Shown in pieces: positions 25,712-34,933 of a stretch of DNA of 62,404 nucleotides. The stretch is from an uncultured Sutterellaceae bacterium (lineage in GTDB: Bacteria > Pseudomonadota > Gammaproteobacteria > Burkholderiales > Burkholderiaceae_F). The notes below the pieces were generated by a model that ran no database searches, was not told where the DNA came from, and saw only the letters and a list, made by a program, of their open reading frames with translations. A program made the translations under genes and the position numbers. Numbering within the stretch: position 1 is the stretch's first letter; each line of letters begins with the position of its first letter. The stretch spans positions 1-62,404 of the forward strand of contig CADBTW010000104.1 of NCBI GenBank assembly GCA_902797695.1, in the 5' to 3' direction.

Positions 25712-26998
25712 CTACTTCAGCGCGCGCCAGCCGATGTCGGAACGATGCTGCATCCCGTTCCACCTGACGCCCTTCACGCCTTCGTACGCGCGCGACTGGG
25801 CTTCCCGGAGCGTAGCGCCGAGTCCGACCACGCAGAGCACGCGGCCGCCGTTCACGACCATGCGGTGCTCGGAGTCCCAGGCGGTTCCTGCGTGGAACAC
25901 CTTGAGGGATTCCTCGTTTTCCGGGAGCGATTCGATCACTGCCCCCTTCTTCGGGCTTTCCGGATAGCCTTCCGCGGCGCATACGACGCCGAGGGCGCTC
26001 CTCGCGTCCCAGTCGACCGAGGCCTTGTCGAGCGTTCCGGCGATGGCGTTCTCGTAGACCTGCGAGACGTCGCTGCGGATGCGGCTCATGATGGGCTGGG
26101 TCTCTGGGTCGCCCATGCGGCAGTTGAACTCGAGGACCCGGACGTCAGGCTTTCCGTCCGGCTTCTTTCCGATCATGAGGCCCGCGTAGAGGAAGCCCGT
26201 GAAGGGATTGCCCTCCGCCGCCATGCCGTCGATCACCGGGCGGATCACCTGCTCCATCACGATCCCGTATACCTCGTCCGTCACCACCGGGGCGGGCGAA
26301 TAGGCTCCCATTCCGCCGGTGTTAGGGCCGCGGTCGTGGTCAAGAAGGCGCTTGTGGTCCTGGCTGGTCGCCATCGGAAGCACGTGGCAGCCGTCACATG
26401 CGACGATGAAGGAAGCCTCCTCGCCTTCAAGGTAGTCCTCGATCACGACACGGGCGCCGGCCGCCCCGAACTTGTTGCCTTCGAGCATGTCGTCCACGGC
26501 CTTCAGCGCTTCCTCGACCGTCATCGCGACGACGACGCCCTTGCCCGCGGCGAGCCCGTCTGCCTTGACGACGATCGGGGCGCCGTGCTTCGCGATGTAG
26601 TCGCGGGCCGCGCGGTCGTCGGTGAAGGTCTCATAGGCCGCGGTCGGAATTCCGTGCCTCTTCATGAAGGCCTTCGCGAAGTCCTTGGAGGACTCAAGCT
26701 GCGCCGCGGCCTTCGTCGGTCCGAAGATCCTCTCGCCTGCCGCGCGGAAAACATCGACGATGCCCGCGGCAAGGGGGGCCTCGGGCCCGACCACCGTGTA
26801 GTCGACCGAGTTCTCCTTCGCGAACTTCAGAAGCCCTTCGAGATCCGTCGCCTTCACGGGCACGTTGGTGAGAAGAGGATCGGCGTCAGTCCCCGCATTG
26901 CCCGGGGCGACGTAGACAGTCCGTCCCTCGCCGCCCTTCGCGATTCTCCAGGCGAGCGCGTGCTCGCGTCCGCCGCTGCCGACAACCAGAACTTTCAT
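25712..26998 (-). CDS. purD: Phosphoribosylamine-glycine ligase (GAR synthetase)
   Basis: Second step of purine synthesis: joins glycine to phosphoribosylamine using ATP. The 428-residue ATP-grasp protein starts MKVLVVGSGGREHALAWR, the family hallmark. It contains PIVVKADGLAAGKGVVVA, the ATP-grasp loop, plus DHKRLLDHDRGPNTGGMGAYSP and the metal-binding EFNCRMGDPE. GGAGAAAACC precedes the ATG. Five purine genes lie in this window, but purD is separate from the purC-E-K group. It ends at its own terminator. Confidence 0.97.
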   Translation of the reverse strand: MKVLVVGSGGREHALAWRIAKGGEGRTVYVAPGNAGTDADPLLTNVPVKATDLEGLLKFAKENSVDYTVVGPEAPLAAGIVDVFRAAGERIFGPTKAAAQLESSKDFAKAFMKRHGIPTAAYETFTDDRAARDYIAKHGAPIVVKADGLAAGKGVVVAMTVEEALKAVDDMLEGNKFGAAGARVVIEDYLEGEEASFIVACDGCHVLPMATSQDHKRLLDHDRGPNTGGMGAYSPAPVVTDEVYGIVMEQVIRPVIDGMAAEGNPFTGFLYAGLMIGKKPDGKPDVRVLEFNCRMGDPETQPIMSRIRSDVSQVYENAIAGTLDKASVDWDARSALGVVCAAEGYPESPKKGAVIESLPENEESLKVFHAGTAWDSEHRMVVNGGRVLCVVGLGATLREAQSRAYEGVKGVRWNGMQHRSDIGWRALK

Positions 26999-27134
26999 GG
27001 TTTTCTCCGTAGTGCGCCCCGGGCGCGGCCTGCGCCGGGAAGGGGCTCTTCCCTTTCGCCTGCAGGCCCGTGGGCGATGGTGAATCGAATTCCTGACTCA
27101 GGCCGCCAGCCCGGCCGTCCGGGAAGGCGGGTAC

Positions 27135-27190
27135 GAAAAAAGGAGCCGCTCTGAGGAGATCTTTGCAGACTTCTCCAAGGAGGGGCTCCT
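27135..27190 (-). terminator. Intrinsic terminator after yebC
   Basis: On the - strand AGGAGCC and GGCTCCT flank an inner GGAGA/TCTCC hairpin, followed by TTTTTTCG. It separates yebC from purD. Confidence 0.75.
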
Positions 27191-27205
27191 CTGTTGCCTT
27201 AAAGC

Positions 27206-27955
27206 TTACTCGGCGTCTTCGGGAAGGTCGAGGGTCGCGGAGCAGTAGACCTTGCTCACGTCGTCGTTGTCCTCAAGTTCGTCGATGATCCGCTGCATGC
27301 GGACGGCATCGTCCCCGGAGAGCACCGTTTCATTCACGGGCTTCATCGTGATTTCCGCGAATTCGGGCGTCAGGCCTGCGCCTTCAAGGGCCTTCTGGAC
27401 GGCTTCGAATTCCTGGATCGTCGGCGGCGTCACGACCTCGATCGTGCCGTCCTCGTTCGAGACGACGTCCTCCGCGCCCGCGTCGAGGGCGACTTCCATC
27501 ACCTTGTCCTCGTCGGTCCCGGAGGGCAGGACGATCAGTCCGCAGTGCTTGAACATGAACGTGACGGAGCCTTCGGTGCCGAGGGAGCCGCCGTTCGAAG
27601 TGAGGATGTGGCGGACGTCGGAAACCGTGCGGACCTTGTTGTCCGTCGTGCAGTCGATGATGAGGGCGGCTCCGGCGACGCCGTATCCTTCATAGCGGAC
27701 TTCCTCGTAGTTCACGCCTTCGAGCTGGCCGGTGCCCTTCAGGATCGCGTTCTTGATCGTGTCCTTCGGAACATTGGCGGCGCGGGCCTTGACGAGGGAA
27801 AGGCGAAGCCTCGGGTTCATGTCGGGGTCTCCGCCGCCGCCCACACGGGCGGCGATGATGATTTCACGGACGATCTTCGTCCAGATGTTGGAACGCTTGG
27901 CATCCTGGCGGCCCTTGCGGTGCTGGATGTTGGCCCACTTTGAATGACCGGACAT
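27206..27955 (-). CDS. YebC/PmpR-family protein (translation factor or transcriptional regulator)
   Basis: The 249-residue protein begins [21 protein letters not shown], the family signature, and keeps the three-domain layout with [13 protein letters not shown] in domain 1 and [29 protein letters not shown] in domain 2 (landmarks). Family members have been described as DNA-binding regulators and, more recently, as factors that relieve ribosome stalling; which applies here cannot be told. An open frame extends to 28207, but the family starts at this ATG. Upstream of purD, as in Burkholderia. Confidence 0.93.
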   Translation of the reverse strand: MSGHSKWANIQHRKGRQDAKRSNIWTKIVREIIIAARVGGGGDPDMNPRLRLSLVKARAANVPKDTIKNAILKGTGQLEGVNYEEVRYEGYGVAGAALIIDCTTDNKVRTVSDVRHILTSNGGSLGTEGSVTFMFKHCGLIVLPSGTDEDKVMEVALDAGAEDVVSNEDGTIEVVTPPTIQEFEAVQKALEGAGLTPEFAEITMKPVNETVLSGDDAVRMQRIIDELEDNDDVSKVYCSATLDLPEDAE

Positions 27956-28373
27956 GCTTGTAACCCTAATTAAATAGAACAGACTGGAGCGGGGGCGGGA
28001 CGGCGGCTTTTGGCTGCCGCGGGGTGCGCCCGTGCGAGGCCCCTGGATCAAAAAGAAACTGTATTTTAGCTGTGGCGCATGATCCCGGAAAGCCTTTCCC
28101 CGGGCTTTGCTGGTCGGACTATCCCTCAGTGGGGAGAAAGCCACCGGATGGAAGGCCTTCTTTGGCGTTAGTGTTTTCCCGTAAAAAACGAAGGAAATGG
28201 GTAGCAATGTGCGCCTTAAGGCTCACCTCCTTGCAGGAAGAGGCCATAATCCTTTTGTAGTATGGAGAGCGTACTAAAAAAGATAAATGCGAGAGGGTGG
28301 GCATCCTGCGGGGGATTCAGCGCCCGCAGGCGGTGCCGCGCACCTCTCTAGGGGCGAGGATAAGGGGGCGTGT
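27956..28373. other. 418-nt intergenic region, divergent promoters of yebC and the response regulator
   Basis: No gene I can support. It holds a CCCGG/CCGGG-flanked dyad at about 28084-28104. A second dyad, TAGTATG-GAGAG-CGTACTA (one G-T pair), lies at 28258-28276, about 100 nt before the regulator gene. Both are candidate protein-binding sites. Confidence 0.4.
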
Positions 28374-29057
28374 ATGACCGAAGAACAAGGTCAGAAAACA
28401 CTGCTGGTTGTCGACGAGAGCCCGATATTCCGTCAGGCTCTGTCCCAGGTGCTGAAGCAGAAGGGAATATTTTCCACGGCGATAGACACGGGCTCGGCGG
28501 AAAAGGCGAGCAGCGAGATTGCCTCCCGGAGGCTCGCGATGGTGATACTCGACCTCGCGCTGCCGAACCACAAGGCGCTTGAGCTCCTGCGGGAAGTGAA
28601 GGAGCTGCAGCCCCAGTGCAAGGGAATCATCCTCCTGCAGGGCGCCCACAATGACGAGCTGATGGCGGCGATACGGCTCGAGGCGGACGGCTTCCTCACG
28701 AAGAAGCATACGGTGGAGGAGATGGTCTCCATGGTCGAGCGGGTGCTCTCGGGCCAGATGGTGATCAGCGACAGCCTGACGAACGTCCTCGCCCTCACGC
28801 TCCGGAATGGGGGCGTCGAGGAGGAGAAGAACGTCGACTGCCTCACCTCGCGCGAGCAGGAGGTCCTCGGGTACATCGCGTCCGGCCTCAGCAACAAGGC
28901 GATCGCCTCCCGTCTCTCCATCACGGACGGTACCGTCAAGGTGCACGTGAAGCACATGCTGAAGAAGCTCGGGTTCCGTTCCCGGGTCGAGGCCGCCGTA
29001 TGGGCGAGCGAACGAGGGTTCAGGACTCCCGGCAGCGAGCCAAAGAAGGGGGCCTGA
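28374..29057 (+). CDS. Orphan LuxR/NarL-type response regulator
   Basis: A 227-residue two-domain regulator: receiver (about 8-125) and GerE/LuxR helix-turn-helix (about 155-215, LTSREQEVLGYIASGLSNKAI then GTVKVHVKHMLKKLG). The phosphoacceptor Asp60 (VILDLALPN), the acidic pair Asp14-Glu15 and a Lys at 110-111 are present. The position normally Ser or Thr at the end of strand 4 appears to be Gln89 (ILLQGA), which would alter the switch mechanism. No histidine kinase lies nearby. AGGGGG five bases before the ATG supports the start. The larA gene begins 55 nt downstream, so it may regulate or share a transcript with larAB. Confidence 0.88.
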   Translation: MTEEQGQKTLLVVDESPIFRQALSQVLKQKGIFSTAIDTGSAEKASSEIASRRLAMVILDLALPNHKALELLREVKELQPQCKGIILLQGAHNDELMAAIRLEADGFLTKKHTVEEMVSMVERVLSGQMVISDSLTNVLALTLRNGGVEEEKNVDCLTSREQEVLGYIASGLSNKAIASRLSITDGTVKVHVKHMLKKLGFRSRVEAAVWASERGFRTPGSEPKKGA

Positions 29058-29112
29058 GCGTCGGGTTTCTCAGGCAAACATCAACCATACCTTTACATTT
29101 AGGAAGAGAAAA

Positions 29113-30396
29113 ATGGCAGTTCGGCAATATGACTTCGCCTACGGGCGCGGGCGGATGAAGTTCTCGCTTGAGGAAGATGACGTCGCGATGGAGGTCCGCA
29201 CCGAGGCCTTCCCTCCCATGAAGGACATCAAGGCCGGGGTGCTCGAGGCCGTCCGGCATCCGATCGGCTGCCCGTCGCTTGACGAGATCGTGAAGCCCGG
29301 GGACACCGTCGCCTTCATCTGCAACGATCTCACGCGCGTTGCGAACACGTACGACTTCATGCCGGTCCTCGTCGACGAGCTGAACCGGCTCGGCGTTCCC
29401 GATGAAAACATGCGGATCGTCTTTTCGCTCGGCACGCACCGCTGCATGACGAAGGAAGAGATGACCCAGGCAGTCGGGGAGAATGTCGCTTCCCGGCTGC
29501 AGATGTACAACTCGGACTGCCACATCGACGAGGACTTCCTCTACTTCGGGCAGACCTCCCGCGGCACGCCGGTCCTCATCAACAAGCGGATCTGCGACGT
29601 CGACCACGTGATCCTCACGGGCTCCATCGTCTACCACTATTTCTCCGGCTACGGCGGCGGGAGGAAGGCGATTCTCCCGGGCTGCGCCGCGATGGAAACG
29701 GTCCGCAAGAACCACAGCTTCATGCTGGACCCGCACTCCGGCCTCGGCCTTACCACGGGGAATCCCGTGTACGAGGACCAGATGGAAGGCGTCGCGCGGT
29801 TCGCGAAGGGCCGCTCCCTGTTCCTCTTCAACGGGGTGCTGAACGCGAAGCACGAGTTCCTCAAGATGTTTGCGGGCGACTACATCGCGGCCCACAAGGA
29901 AGCGTGCCGCTTCGTGGACGAGGTCTACGGCGCCGTGATTCCGAGGGAGGCCGACCTCGTGGTCGCTTCCTGCGGCGGCTATCCGAAGGACATCAACGTC
30001 TACCAGATGCAGAAGACGATGGACAACGCGGCGCTCGCCGTGCGGGAAGGCGGCGTCGTGGTCCTGCTCGCTGACTGCGAGGAGGGAAGCGGGTCCAAGG
30101 TCCTCGAGGAGACCTTCCAGCGGCTGAAGACGCCGGAAGCGATCGAGAAGGATCTTGAGGACCACTTCGTGATCGGGGCGAACAAGGCCTACGCGGTGAC
30201 CCGCCCGATGAAGAAGGCGAAGTTCATCCTCGTGACGAGCCTCGACCGCGGGATGGCGGCGAGCATGCACTTCGCCGGCGCGGTCAGCACGGCTGACGAG
30301 GCAATCGCCATGGCGAAGAAGTTCCTCGGAACCGAGCATCCCTGCACGATCCTGATGCCCGAGGGGTCTCTCACGGTCCCGCGCGTCGCGAAGTAG
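29113..30396 (+). CDS. larA: LarA-family nickel-pincer-dependent racemase
   Basis: LarA enzymes carry a nickel pincer nucleotide and racemise 2-hydroxyacids such as lactate. This 427-residue protein keeps the catalytic set in the right spacing. Asp72 and Arg75 lie in NDLTR and His109 in GTHR; His175, Lys185 and His201 lie in the block running from YHYFSGYGGGRK to KNHS. The last three are spaced 10 and 16 residues apart, as in His174, Lys184 and His200 of the Lactobacillus plantarum enzyme. Lys185 should bind the cofactor and His201 the nickel. Lactate is the best-known substrate, but LarA homologues differ, so the substrate is not certain. larB follows 17 nt downstream. Confidence 0.88.
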   Translation: MAVRQYDFAYGRGRMKFSLEEDDVAMEVRTEAFPPMKDIKAGVLEAVRHPIGCPSLDEIVKPGDTVAFICNDLTRVANTYDFMPVLVDELNRLGVPDENMRIVFSLGTHRCMTKEEMTQAVGENVASRLQMYNSDCHIDEDFLYFGQTSRGTPVLINKRICDVDHVILTGSIVYHYFSGYGGGRKAILPGCAAMETVRKNHSFMLDPHSGLGLTTGNPVYEDQMEGVARFAKGRSLFLFNGVLNAKHEFLKMFAGDYIAAHKEACRFVDEVYGAVIPREADLVVASCGGYPKDINVYQMQKTMDNAALAVREGGVVVLLADCEEGSGSKVLEETFQRLKTPEAIEKDLEDHFVIGANKAYAVTRPMKKAKFILVTSLDRGMAASMHFAGAVSTADEAIAMAKKFLGTEHPCTILMPEGSLTVPRVAK

Positions 30397-30413
30397 TTCC
30401 TTAAGGAGTGCCT

Positions 30414-31091
30414 TTGCGCGATATGTCGGGCCGGATCCTGTTCGATATGGCGCGGGAGGCCCGCATCGGCCTCCCGGAAGCGGTCTACTGCGAAGGGAAG
30501 GACTTCGAGAGCCTGAGGGATCTGATGGGGCGCTTCGTCCGCGGGAGCGGGAAGAGAATCCTCTTCACTCGCCTCAGGCCGGAAACCTTCGAGAGGATGC
30601 CGGAAGGCGTCCGGGCGGGGTACGACTACGATCCCCTTTCGCGGACCGCTGTGGGGGAATCGTTTCCGGACCGCGGGGAAAAGGCAGGAGTCGTCGCCGT
30701 TGTCTCGGCCGGCACGTCGGACGCGTTCGTCGTTCACGAGGCTGCCCGCACGCTTGCGTACCTCGGGTTCCGGACAAGGCTTTTCGAGGACTGCGGGGTA
30801 GCCGGGCTCTGGCGGGTCGAGCAGAACCTGCCGGAAATCCGGAAGGCTGATGTCGTCATTGTCTGCGCAGGGCTCGACGCAGCGCTCGCAAGCGTTCTCG
30901 GGGGACTCGTCTCATGCCCCGTCCTCGCCGTGCCGACTTCCGTCGGCTACGGAGTGGCCTCAGGCGGCGGCACGGCCCTGCGCTCAATGCTTTCCTCGTG
31001 CGCTCCGGGAATTGCGGTCTTCAACATAGACAATGGCTACGGGGCCGCCTGCGCGGCGGCGAGGATCCTTTCCCTGAAAGCGGGCGGCTGA
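30414..31091 (+). CDS. larB: Nickel-pincer cofactor biosynthesis protein LarB
   Basis: LarB carboxylates and hydrolyses nicotinic acid adenine dinucleotide in the first step of nickel-pincer nucleotide synthesis. The 225-residue protein has the PurE-like carboxylase fold in its C-terminal half: VVAVVSAGTSDAFVVHEAARTL, DVVIVCAGLDAALASVLGGL and VPTSVGYGVASGGGTAL (landmarks). The best start is the TTG at 30414, with AAGGAG five bases upstream; a GTG at 30408 overlaps that site and an ATG at 30423 is farther away. It directly follows larA; larC lies 24 kb away and larE is not in the window. Confidence 0.88.
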   Translation: MRDMSGRILFDMAREARIGLPEAVYCEGKDFESLRDLMGRFVRGSGKRILFTRLRPETFERMPEGVRAGYDYDPLSRTAVGESFPDRGEKAGVVAVVSAGTSDAFVVHEAARTLAYLGFRTRLFEDCGVAGLWRVEQNLPEIRKADVVIVCAGLDAALASVLGGLVSCPVLAVPTSVGYGVASGGGTALRSMLSSCAPGIAVFNIDNGYGAACAAARILSLKAGG

Positions 31092-31138
31092 GGCGGCGCG
31101 GAGCTCTTTCGGGGTTGCCCGTCCGGGCATCCGGATGC

Positions 31139-31178
31139 GAAAAAAGAAATCCCGCGCGGCGCAGGACCGTGCGGGATG
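31139..31178 (-). terminator. Terminator after tRNA-Thr
   Basis: ATCCCGC and GCGGGAT flank further GCGG/CCGT pairing. On the - strand the stem is followed by TTTCTTTTT. It may also stop larB transcripts weakly on the + strand. Confidence 0.65.
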
Positions 31179-31183
31179 AATTT

Positions 31184-31259
31184 TGGTGCCGGTGAAGAGA
31201 GTCGAACTCCCGACCTTCGCATTACGAATGCGCTGCTCTACCAACTGAGCTACACCGGC
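31184..31259 (-). tRNA. tRNA-Thr (anticodon CGU)
   Basis: On the - strand the acceptor GCCGGTG pairs with CACCGGC, the D arm contains AGCTCAGTTGGTAGAGC, and the anticodon loop is TTCGTAA with anticodon CGT. The T loop is TTCGACT, and CCA is encoded at 31184-31186. The anticodon arm GCGCATTCGTAATGCGA is the same as that of E. coli thrW as I remember it. It reads ACG codons, common in this GC-rich genome. Confidence 0.95.
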
Positions 31260-31435
31260 ATCGTGGCCGTCTGATTTTCATCGGACTGGCAAAATAGACT
31301 TCACATTATATTGGAAAATGCGAAAATAGCAAGAGTTTTCTGAGAAGAAATTGGAACAGCAGGAAGCGCTGCGAAGGTTTCAGGCTTTTCAGTGTTTTGC
31401 CGAGGCAGGGAAACTTGTTCACGGCTGGTTTGGAG

Positions 31436-31951
31436 ATGAAAGTGGGTGATGTCCCGTACGACGTTGTTTCCATTGAACTGCCTGATGAGGCGGCGACCGA
31501 GGCGCTCGGAAAATGCCTTGCAGGGGCAGTGAAGAAGCTCGCCGGAGGGATCCGGGACGAAGGGCTGAATTTCAGGCTTGAGGGAACGCTCGGCGCCGGG
31601 AAGACAACCCTGACCCGTGCCTTTCTCCGGAACCTAGGCGTGACCGGACGGGTCCGGAGCCCGACTTTCACGCTGGTCGAAACATATTCGGCCCTTGGTC
31701 TCACGATCAATCATTTCGACTTTTATCGGTTTGAATCGCCGGAGGAATTCGATGACGCGGGGTTCCGGGACCTGTTCGGGGCCGGTCGCGTCACGCTTTG
31801 CGAGTGGCCGGAAAAGGCGGGAGAGTTCCTTCCGGCTTCTGACGTTGACGTGCAAATCGAGCTTTCGGGCGATGGAAGGAAAATTTTCCTGAGGCCCCGG
31901 ACGGAGCGGGGCCGGAAAGTTGCAGAAGAGGTTGGACGGGAATGGAAATGA
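31436..31951 (+). CDS. tsaE: tRNA t6A37 threonylcarbamoyladenosine biosynthesis ATPase TsaE
   Basis: TsaE is the ATPase that resets the TsaBD complex in t6A modification of ANN-decoding tRNAs. The protein has the P-loop GTLGAGKTTLTRAF, RSPTFTLVETY, the DFYRFESPEEFDDAGFRDLF segment and LCEWPEKA, all diagnostic. The start is unsure: the ATG at 31436 has GGAG directly against it, and a GTG at 31442 has better spacing. The next gene overlaps its end by up to ten bases. sua5, which makes the threonylcarbamoyl-AMP, is also in this window. Confidence 0.93.
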   Translation: MKVGDVPYDVVSIELPDEAATEALGKCLAGAVKKLAGGIRDEGLNFRLEGTLGAGKTTLTRAFLRNLGVTGRVRSPTFTLVETYSALGLTINHFDFYRFESPEEFDDAGFRDLFGAGRVTLCEWPEKAGEFLPASDVDVQIELSGDGRKIFLRPRTERGRKVAEEVGREWK

Positions 31952-33144
31952 GGCGGCGGAATCTTCTCGCGGGAGGTGGCGGGGTCCTTCTCCTTTCGCT
32001 TTTGCCGTGGGAAATTGCCGAAGGGGCGGAACTTGTCGACGTCAGGATCTGGCCCGCGGACGAATACACGAGGATCACGATCGAGCATGACGGTGCGCTG
32101 AAGTACCGCACGAGGGTCGCTCAGGGGCAGCTGCTGATTGACCTTGAAGGGCTTTCCCTTGATGAGCGGCTCCGGGGTTTCGTGAAGAAAGTGCAGGCTG
32201 ACGATCCCTACATAAGGTCGATCCGCGTGGGCCAGGGATCGCCTAAGGCGGTCCGCATGACGGTCGACCTGAAGGCGCCCGTCAAGCCCCAGGTGTTCGA
32301 ACTCGCTCCGGTCGCGGGCTATAAGCGGCGCCTTGTAGTGGACCTCTACGGGGCGGCTCCTGCAGCGTCCGACGATCCGCTTCTGCAGGCGATCCGGGAC
32401 GAATCCTCGGCCCGGCCCTCCGCGGGCTCCGCCGGGCCTTCGAGCGGCAAGGTGCTTGTCATGATCGATCCGGGGCATGGCGGCGAGGATCCCGGAGCGA
32501 GCGGCGTCATGGGCACGCACGAGAAGGACATCGTTCTGTCGATCGGAGAGCGCCTCTGCGACCTGATCTCCCAGGATTCCCAGATAGAGGCGAGAATGAC
32601 CCGGCGGCGCGACTATTTCATTCCTCTAGCCGAGCGCGTGAGGCTCGCCCAGAAGGCCGGGGCCAAGCTTTTCGTCAGCGTCCACGCGGACGGCTGGATT
32701 TCCCCCTCCGCCCGCGGCTCGTCGGTCTTCGCCCTGTCGGAAAAGGGGGCGACGTCCGCCGCCGCCAAGTGGCTTGCCCAGCAGCAGAACAACGCGGACA
32801 GGATCGGCGGAATCAACGTGAAGGGCGTCGCGAAGGAAGTGCAGAGCGTCCTGGTCGACATGTCGAACACCTGGAAGATCAACTACAGCCTCGCCCTCGG
32901 CGCCTCGGTGCTCCGGGAGATCGGCCAGGTGAACCGGCTGCACAAGAACCGCGTGGAACAGGCGGGCTTTGCTGTCCTCAAGGGGCAGGGCATCCCGTCG
33001 ATTCTTGTCGAAACGGCGTTCATTTCGAACCCCGACGAGGAGCAGAAGCTCCGGAACGACGCCTATCAGGAGGACATGGCAAAGGGGATCCTTGCCGGGA
33101 TCCGCCGGCAGCTGAGCCGCGACAAGTCCGTGCTTGCCGGCTGA
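31942..33144 (+). CDS. amiC: N-acetylmuramoyl-L-alanine amidase, AmiC type
   Basis: Periplasmic zinc amidase that cleaves septal peptidoglycan for daughter-cell separation. The 400-residue protein starts with a twin-arginine signal ([11 protein letters not shown] then a Leu-rich stretch), so it should go out through Tat as AmiC does. An AMIN domain (about 30-130) is followed by an Amidase_3 domain with [18 protein letters not shown] and the late [12 protein letters not shown]. The ATG at 31942 overlaps tsaE; an ATG at 31948 would give an ATGA overlap and better spacing from GGACGGG. The pair tsaE-amiC is common in Burkholderiales. Confidence 0.94.
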   Translation: MEMRRRNLLAGGGGVLLLSLLPWEIAEGAELVDVRIWPADEYTRITIEHDGALKYRTRVAQGQLLIDLEGLSLDERLRGFVKKVQADDPYIRSIRVGQGSPKAVRMTVDLKAPVKPQVFELAPVAGYKRRLVVDLYGAAPAASDDPLLQAIRDESSARPSAGSAGPSSGKVLVMIDPGHGGEDPGASGVMGTHEKDIVLSIGERLCDLISQDSQIEARMTRRRDYFIPLAERVRLAQKAGAKLFVSVHADGWISPSARGSSVFALSEKGATSAAAKWLAQQQNNADRIGGINVKGVAKEVQSVLVDMSNTWKINYSLALGASVLREIGQVNRLHKNRVEQAGFAVLKGQGIPSILVETAFISNPDEEQKLRNDAYQEDMAKGILAGIRRQLSRDKSVLAG

Positions 33145-33181
33145 GGGGCCCGAGAAACCGGGCGGGCCCGGCTACCGCTTT

Positions 33182-33189
33182 GCTAAAAT
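33182..33189 (+). promoter_or_regulatory. Putative extended -10 element of fba
   Basis: TGCTAAAAT-type sequence (TG-n-TAAAAT) about 85 nt before the fba ATG; no good -35 is visible. The same motif occurs before purB. Confidence 0.4.
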
Positions 33190-33271
33190 ATCCCGTACTT
33201 CCGGGAAGGGAGCAGGCTTCCTCCGTAGGGGTCCTCCCGAACGAAAATTCCTTTTAGCGGAGTTTGCATTC

Positions 33272-34336
33272 ATGGCTCTTGTCGCTATGCGCCAGCTTCT
33301 CGACCATGCCGCCGAGAATGGCTATGGCATTCCTGCCTTCAACGTCAACAATCTCGAACAGGTCCAGGCGATCATGTCGGCCGCGGCCGAGGTGGGCGCT
33401 CCTGTCATCCTCCAGGCTTCCGCCGGAGCCCGCAAGTACGCGGGCGAGCTTTTCCTCGAGCACCTCATCCGCGCAGCCGTCGAGTCCTATCCTGACATTC
33501 CCGTCGCCATGCACCTCGACCACGGCCGCAGCCCGGCTTCCTGCGTGAGCGCCATGCGCTACGGCTTCACTTCCGTCATGATGGACGGCTCCCTGATGCC
33601 TGACGGGAAGACGGTCGCAACCTACGAGTACAACGTCGAGACGACCCGCCGGATCGTCGAGACCGCGCACTGCATCGGTGTTTCCGTCGAAGGCGAGCTT
33701 GGCTGCATCGGTTCCCTTGAAACTCTGCAGAGCGAAAAGGAGGACGGTCAGGGCGCCGAGGGGAAGCTCACCCGCGATCAGCTTCTCACCGATCCGGACC
33801 AGGCTGTCGACTTCGTGCGCCGGACGCAGCTTGACGCCCTCGCCATCGCGATCGGCACGAGCCACGGCGCGTACAAGTTCACCCGCGAGCCCACCGGGGA
33901 AATCCTTTCGATTGACCGTGTTAAGGAAATCCACGCCCGTCTCCCGAACACCCACCTCGTGATGCACGGTTCCTCTTCGGTTCCCCAGGAGTTCCTCGCC
34001 GAGATCCGCAAGTATGGCGGCGAGATGCGCGAGACCTACGGCGTTCCGGTGAAGGAGATCCAGACCGCGATCAAGCACGGCGTGCGCAAGGTGAATGTCG
34101 ACACCGATATCCGACTCGCCATGACTGCCGCCATTCGCCGCCACCTCGTCGAGAATCCGAGCGACTTCGATCCCCGCAGCTTCATGAAGGACGCGCGCAA
34201 AGCCGAACAGGAGATGTGCAAGTCCCGTTACCTTGCCTTCGGCTGCGAAGGGCAGGGCGCGAAGATCCATCCGATTCCGCTTGACAAGTTCGCCCGCGGG
34301 TACGCGGACGGCACAATCACCCAAAAGGTTCTTTAG
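33272..34336 (+). CDS. fba: Fructose-1,6-bisphosphate aldolase, class II
   Basis: Zinc aldolase of glycolysis and gluconeogenesis, cleaving fructose 1,6-bisphosphate to two triose phosphates. The 354-residue length and sequence fit the CbbA/Fba type of beta-proteobacteria: [11 protein letters not shown] at the N terminus, zinc-binding MHLDHGRSP, the later [10 protein letters not shown] and VMHGSSSVP, and the phosphate-binding [11 protein letters not shown]. The start ATG at 33272 has CGGAG nine bases upstream. Codon use is very biased (GGC, CGC, CTC), indicating high expression. A terminator follows before dgkA. fbp, the opposing gluconeogenic enzyme, lies at 49.8 kb. Confidence 0.96.
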   Translation: MALVAMRQLLDHAAENGYGIPAFNVNNLEQVQAIMSAAAEVGAPVILQASAGARKYAGELFLEHLIRAAVESYPDIPVAMHLDHGRSPASCVSAMRYGFTSVMMDGSLMPDGKTVATYEYNVETTRRIVETAHCIGVSVEGELGCIGSLETLQSEKEDGQGAEGKLTRDQLLTDPDQAVDFVRRTQLDALAIAIGTSHGAYKFTREPTGEILSIDRVKEIHARLPNTHLVMHGSSSVPQEFLAEIRKYGGEMRETYGVPVKEIQTAIKHGVRKVNVDTDIRLAMTAAIRRHLVENPSDFDPRSFMKDARKAEQEMCKSRYLAFGCEGQGAKIHPIPLDKFARGYADGTITQKVL

Positions 34337-34352
34337 GACCAGAGCATCGAAG

Positions 34353-34387
34353 AGGGGAGAACGGTCCAGCCGTTCTTCCCTTTGTTA
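34353..34387 (+). terminator. Intrinsic terminator after fba
   Basis: AGGGGAGAACGG, loop TCCAG, CCGTTCTTCCCT, then TTGTTATT. It lies just past the fba stop and before dgkA. Confidence 0.75.
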
Positions 34388-34412
34388 TTGCGCAATCCGC
34401 AGGGAAACAAAC

Positions 34413-34802
34413 ATGGCGAAGACTGACGCACGGGACCTGAAGGGGAAGAGCGGTCCCACGAGGCTGATGAACGCATTCCATTACTCCTGCGACGGCTTCA
34501 GGAGCGCCTGGGCGACCGAGGAGGCGTTCCGGCAGGAAGTGGTCCTTGCGGTGATCCTGGTGCCCGTTGCCCTACTGCTCCCGGCGAGCGGCACCCAGAA
34601 GGGAATCCTGATTCTCACCGCCCTTCTTCTCATCGTCGTGGAAACCCTGAACTCCGCGATCGAGGCTGTCGTCGACCGCATCGGTCCGGAACTCCATCCG
34701 CTCTCCAAGAAGGCCAAGGACCTCGGGAGCCTCGCGGTTCTCGTCACGATTTTTGCCGAGGTCTGCGTCTGGGCGGGGGTTCTAGTGGATCTCTTCCTCT
34801 AG
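34413..34802 (+). CDS. dgkA: Diacylglycerol kinase, prokaryotic DgkA type
   Basis: Small inner-membrane kinase that recycles diacylglycerol from membrane-derived oligosaccharide or lipopolysaccharide modification back to phosphatidate. The 129-residue protein has an amphipathic N-terminal helix with EEAFRQE, then three membrane helices and the catalytic block [15 protein letters not shown] followed by [18 protein letters not shown] seven bases before the ATG supports the start; the open frame to 34233 is an extension in the fba gene. It sits between fba and purC, an insertion relative to the Burkholderia order I know. Confidence 0.95.
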   Translation: MAKTDARDLKGKSGPTRLMNAFHYSCDGFRSAWATEEAFRQEVVLAVILVPVALLLPASGTQKGILILTALLLIVVETLNSAIEAVVDRIGPELHPLSKKAKDLGSLAVLVTIFAEVCVWAGVLVDLFL

Positions 34803-34933
34803 CCGCTTCCTACGGAAAACAGCCAAGGGGAAAACGCTTTTTCCGCCGGCGCCTGAAAACACGGCCGCTCGGGCATCAGGCGCTAGAATTGATCCGTCAG
34901 GTCCTTATCACTTCTGTCAGGAGATCACCCACT

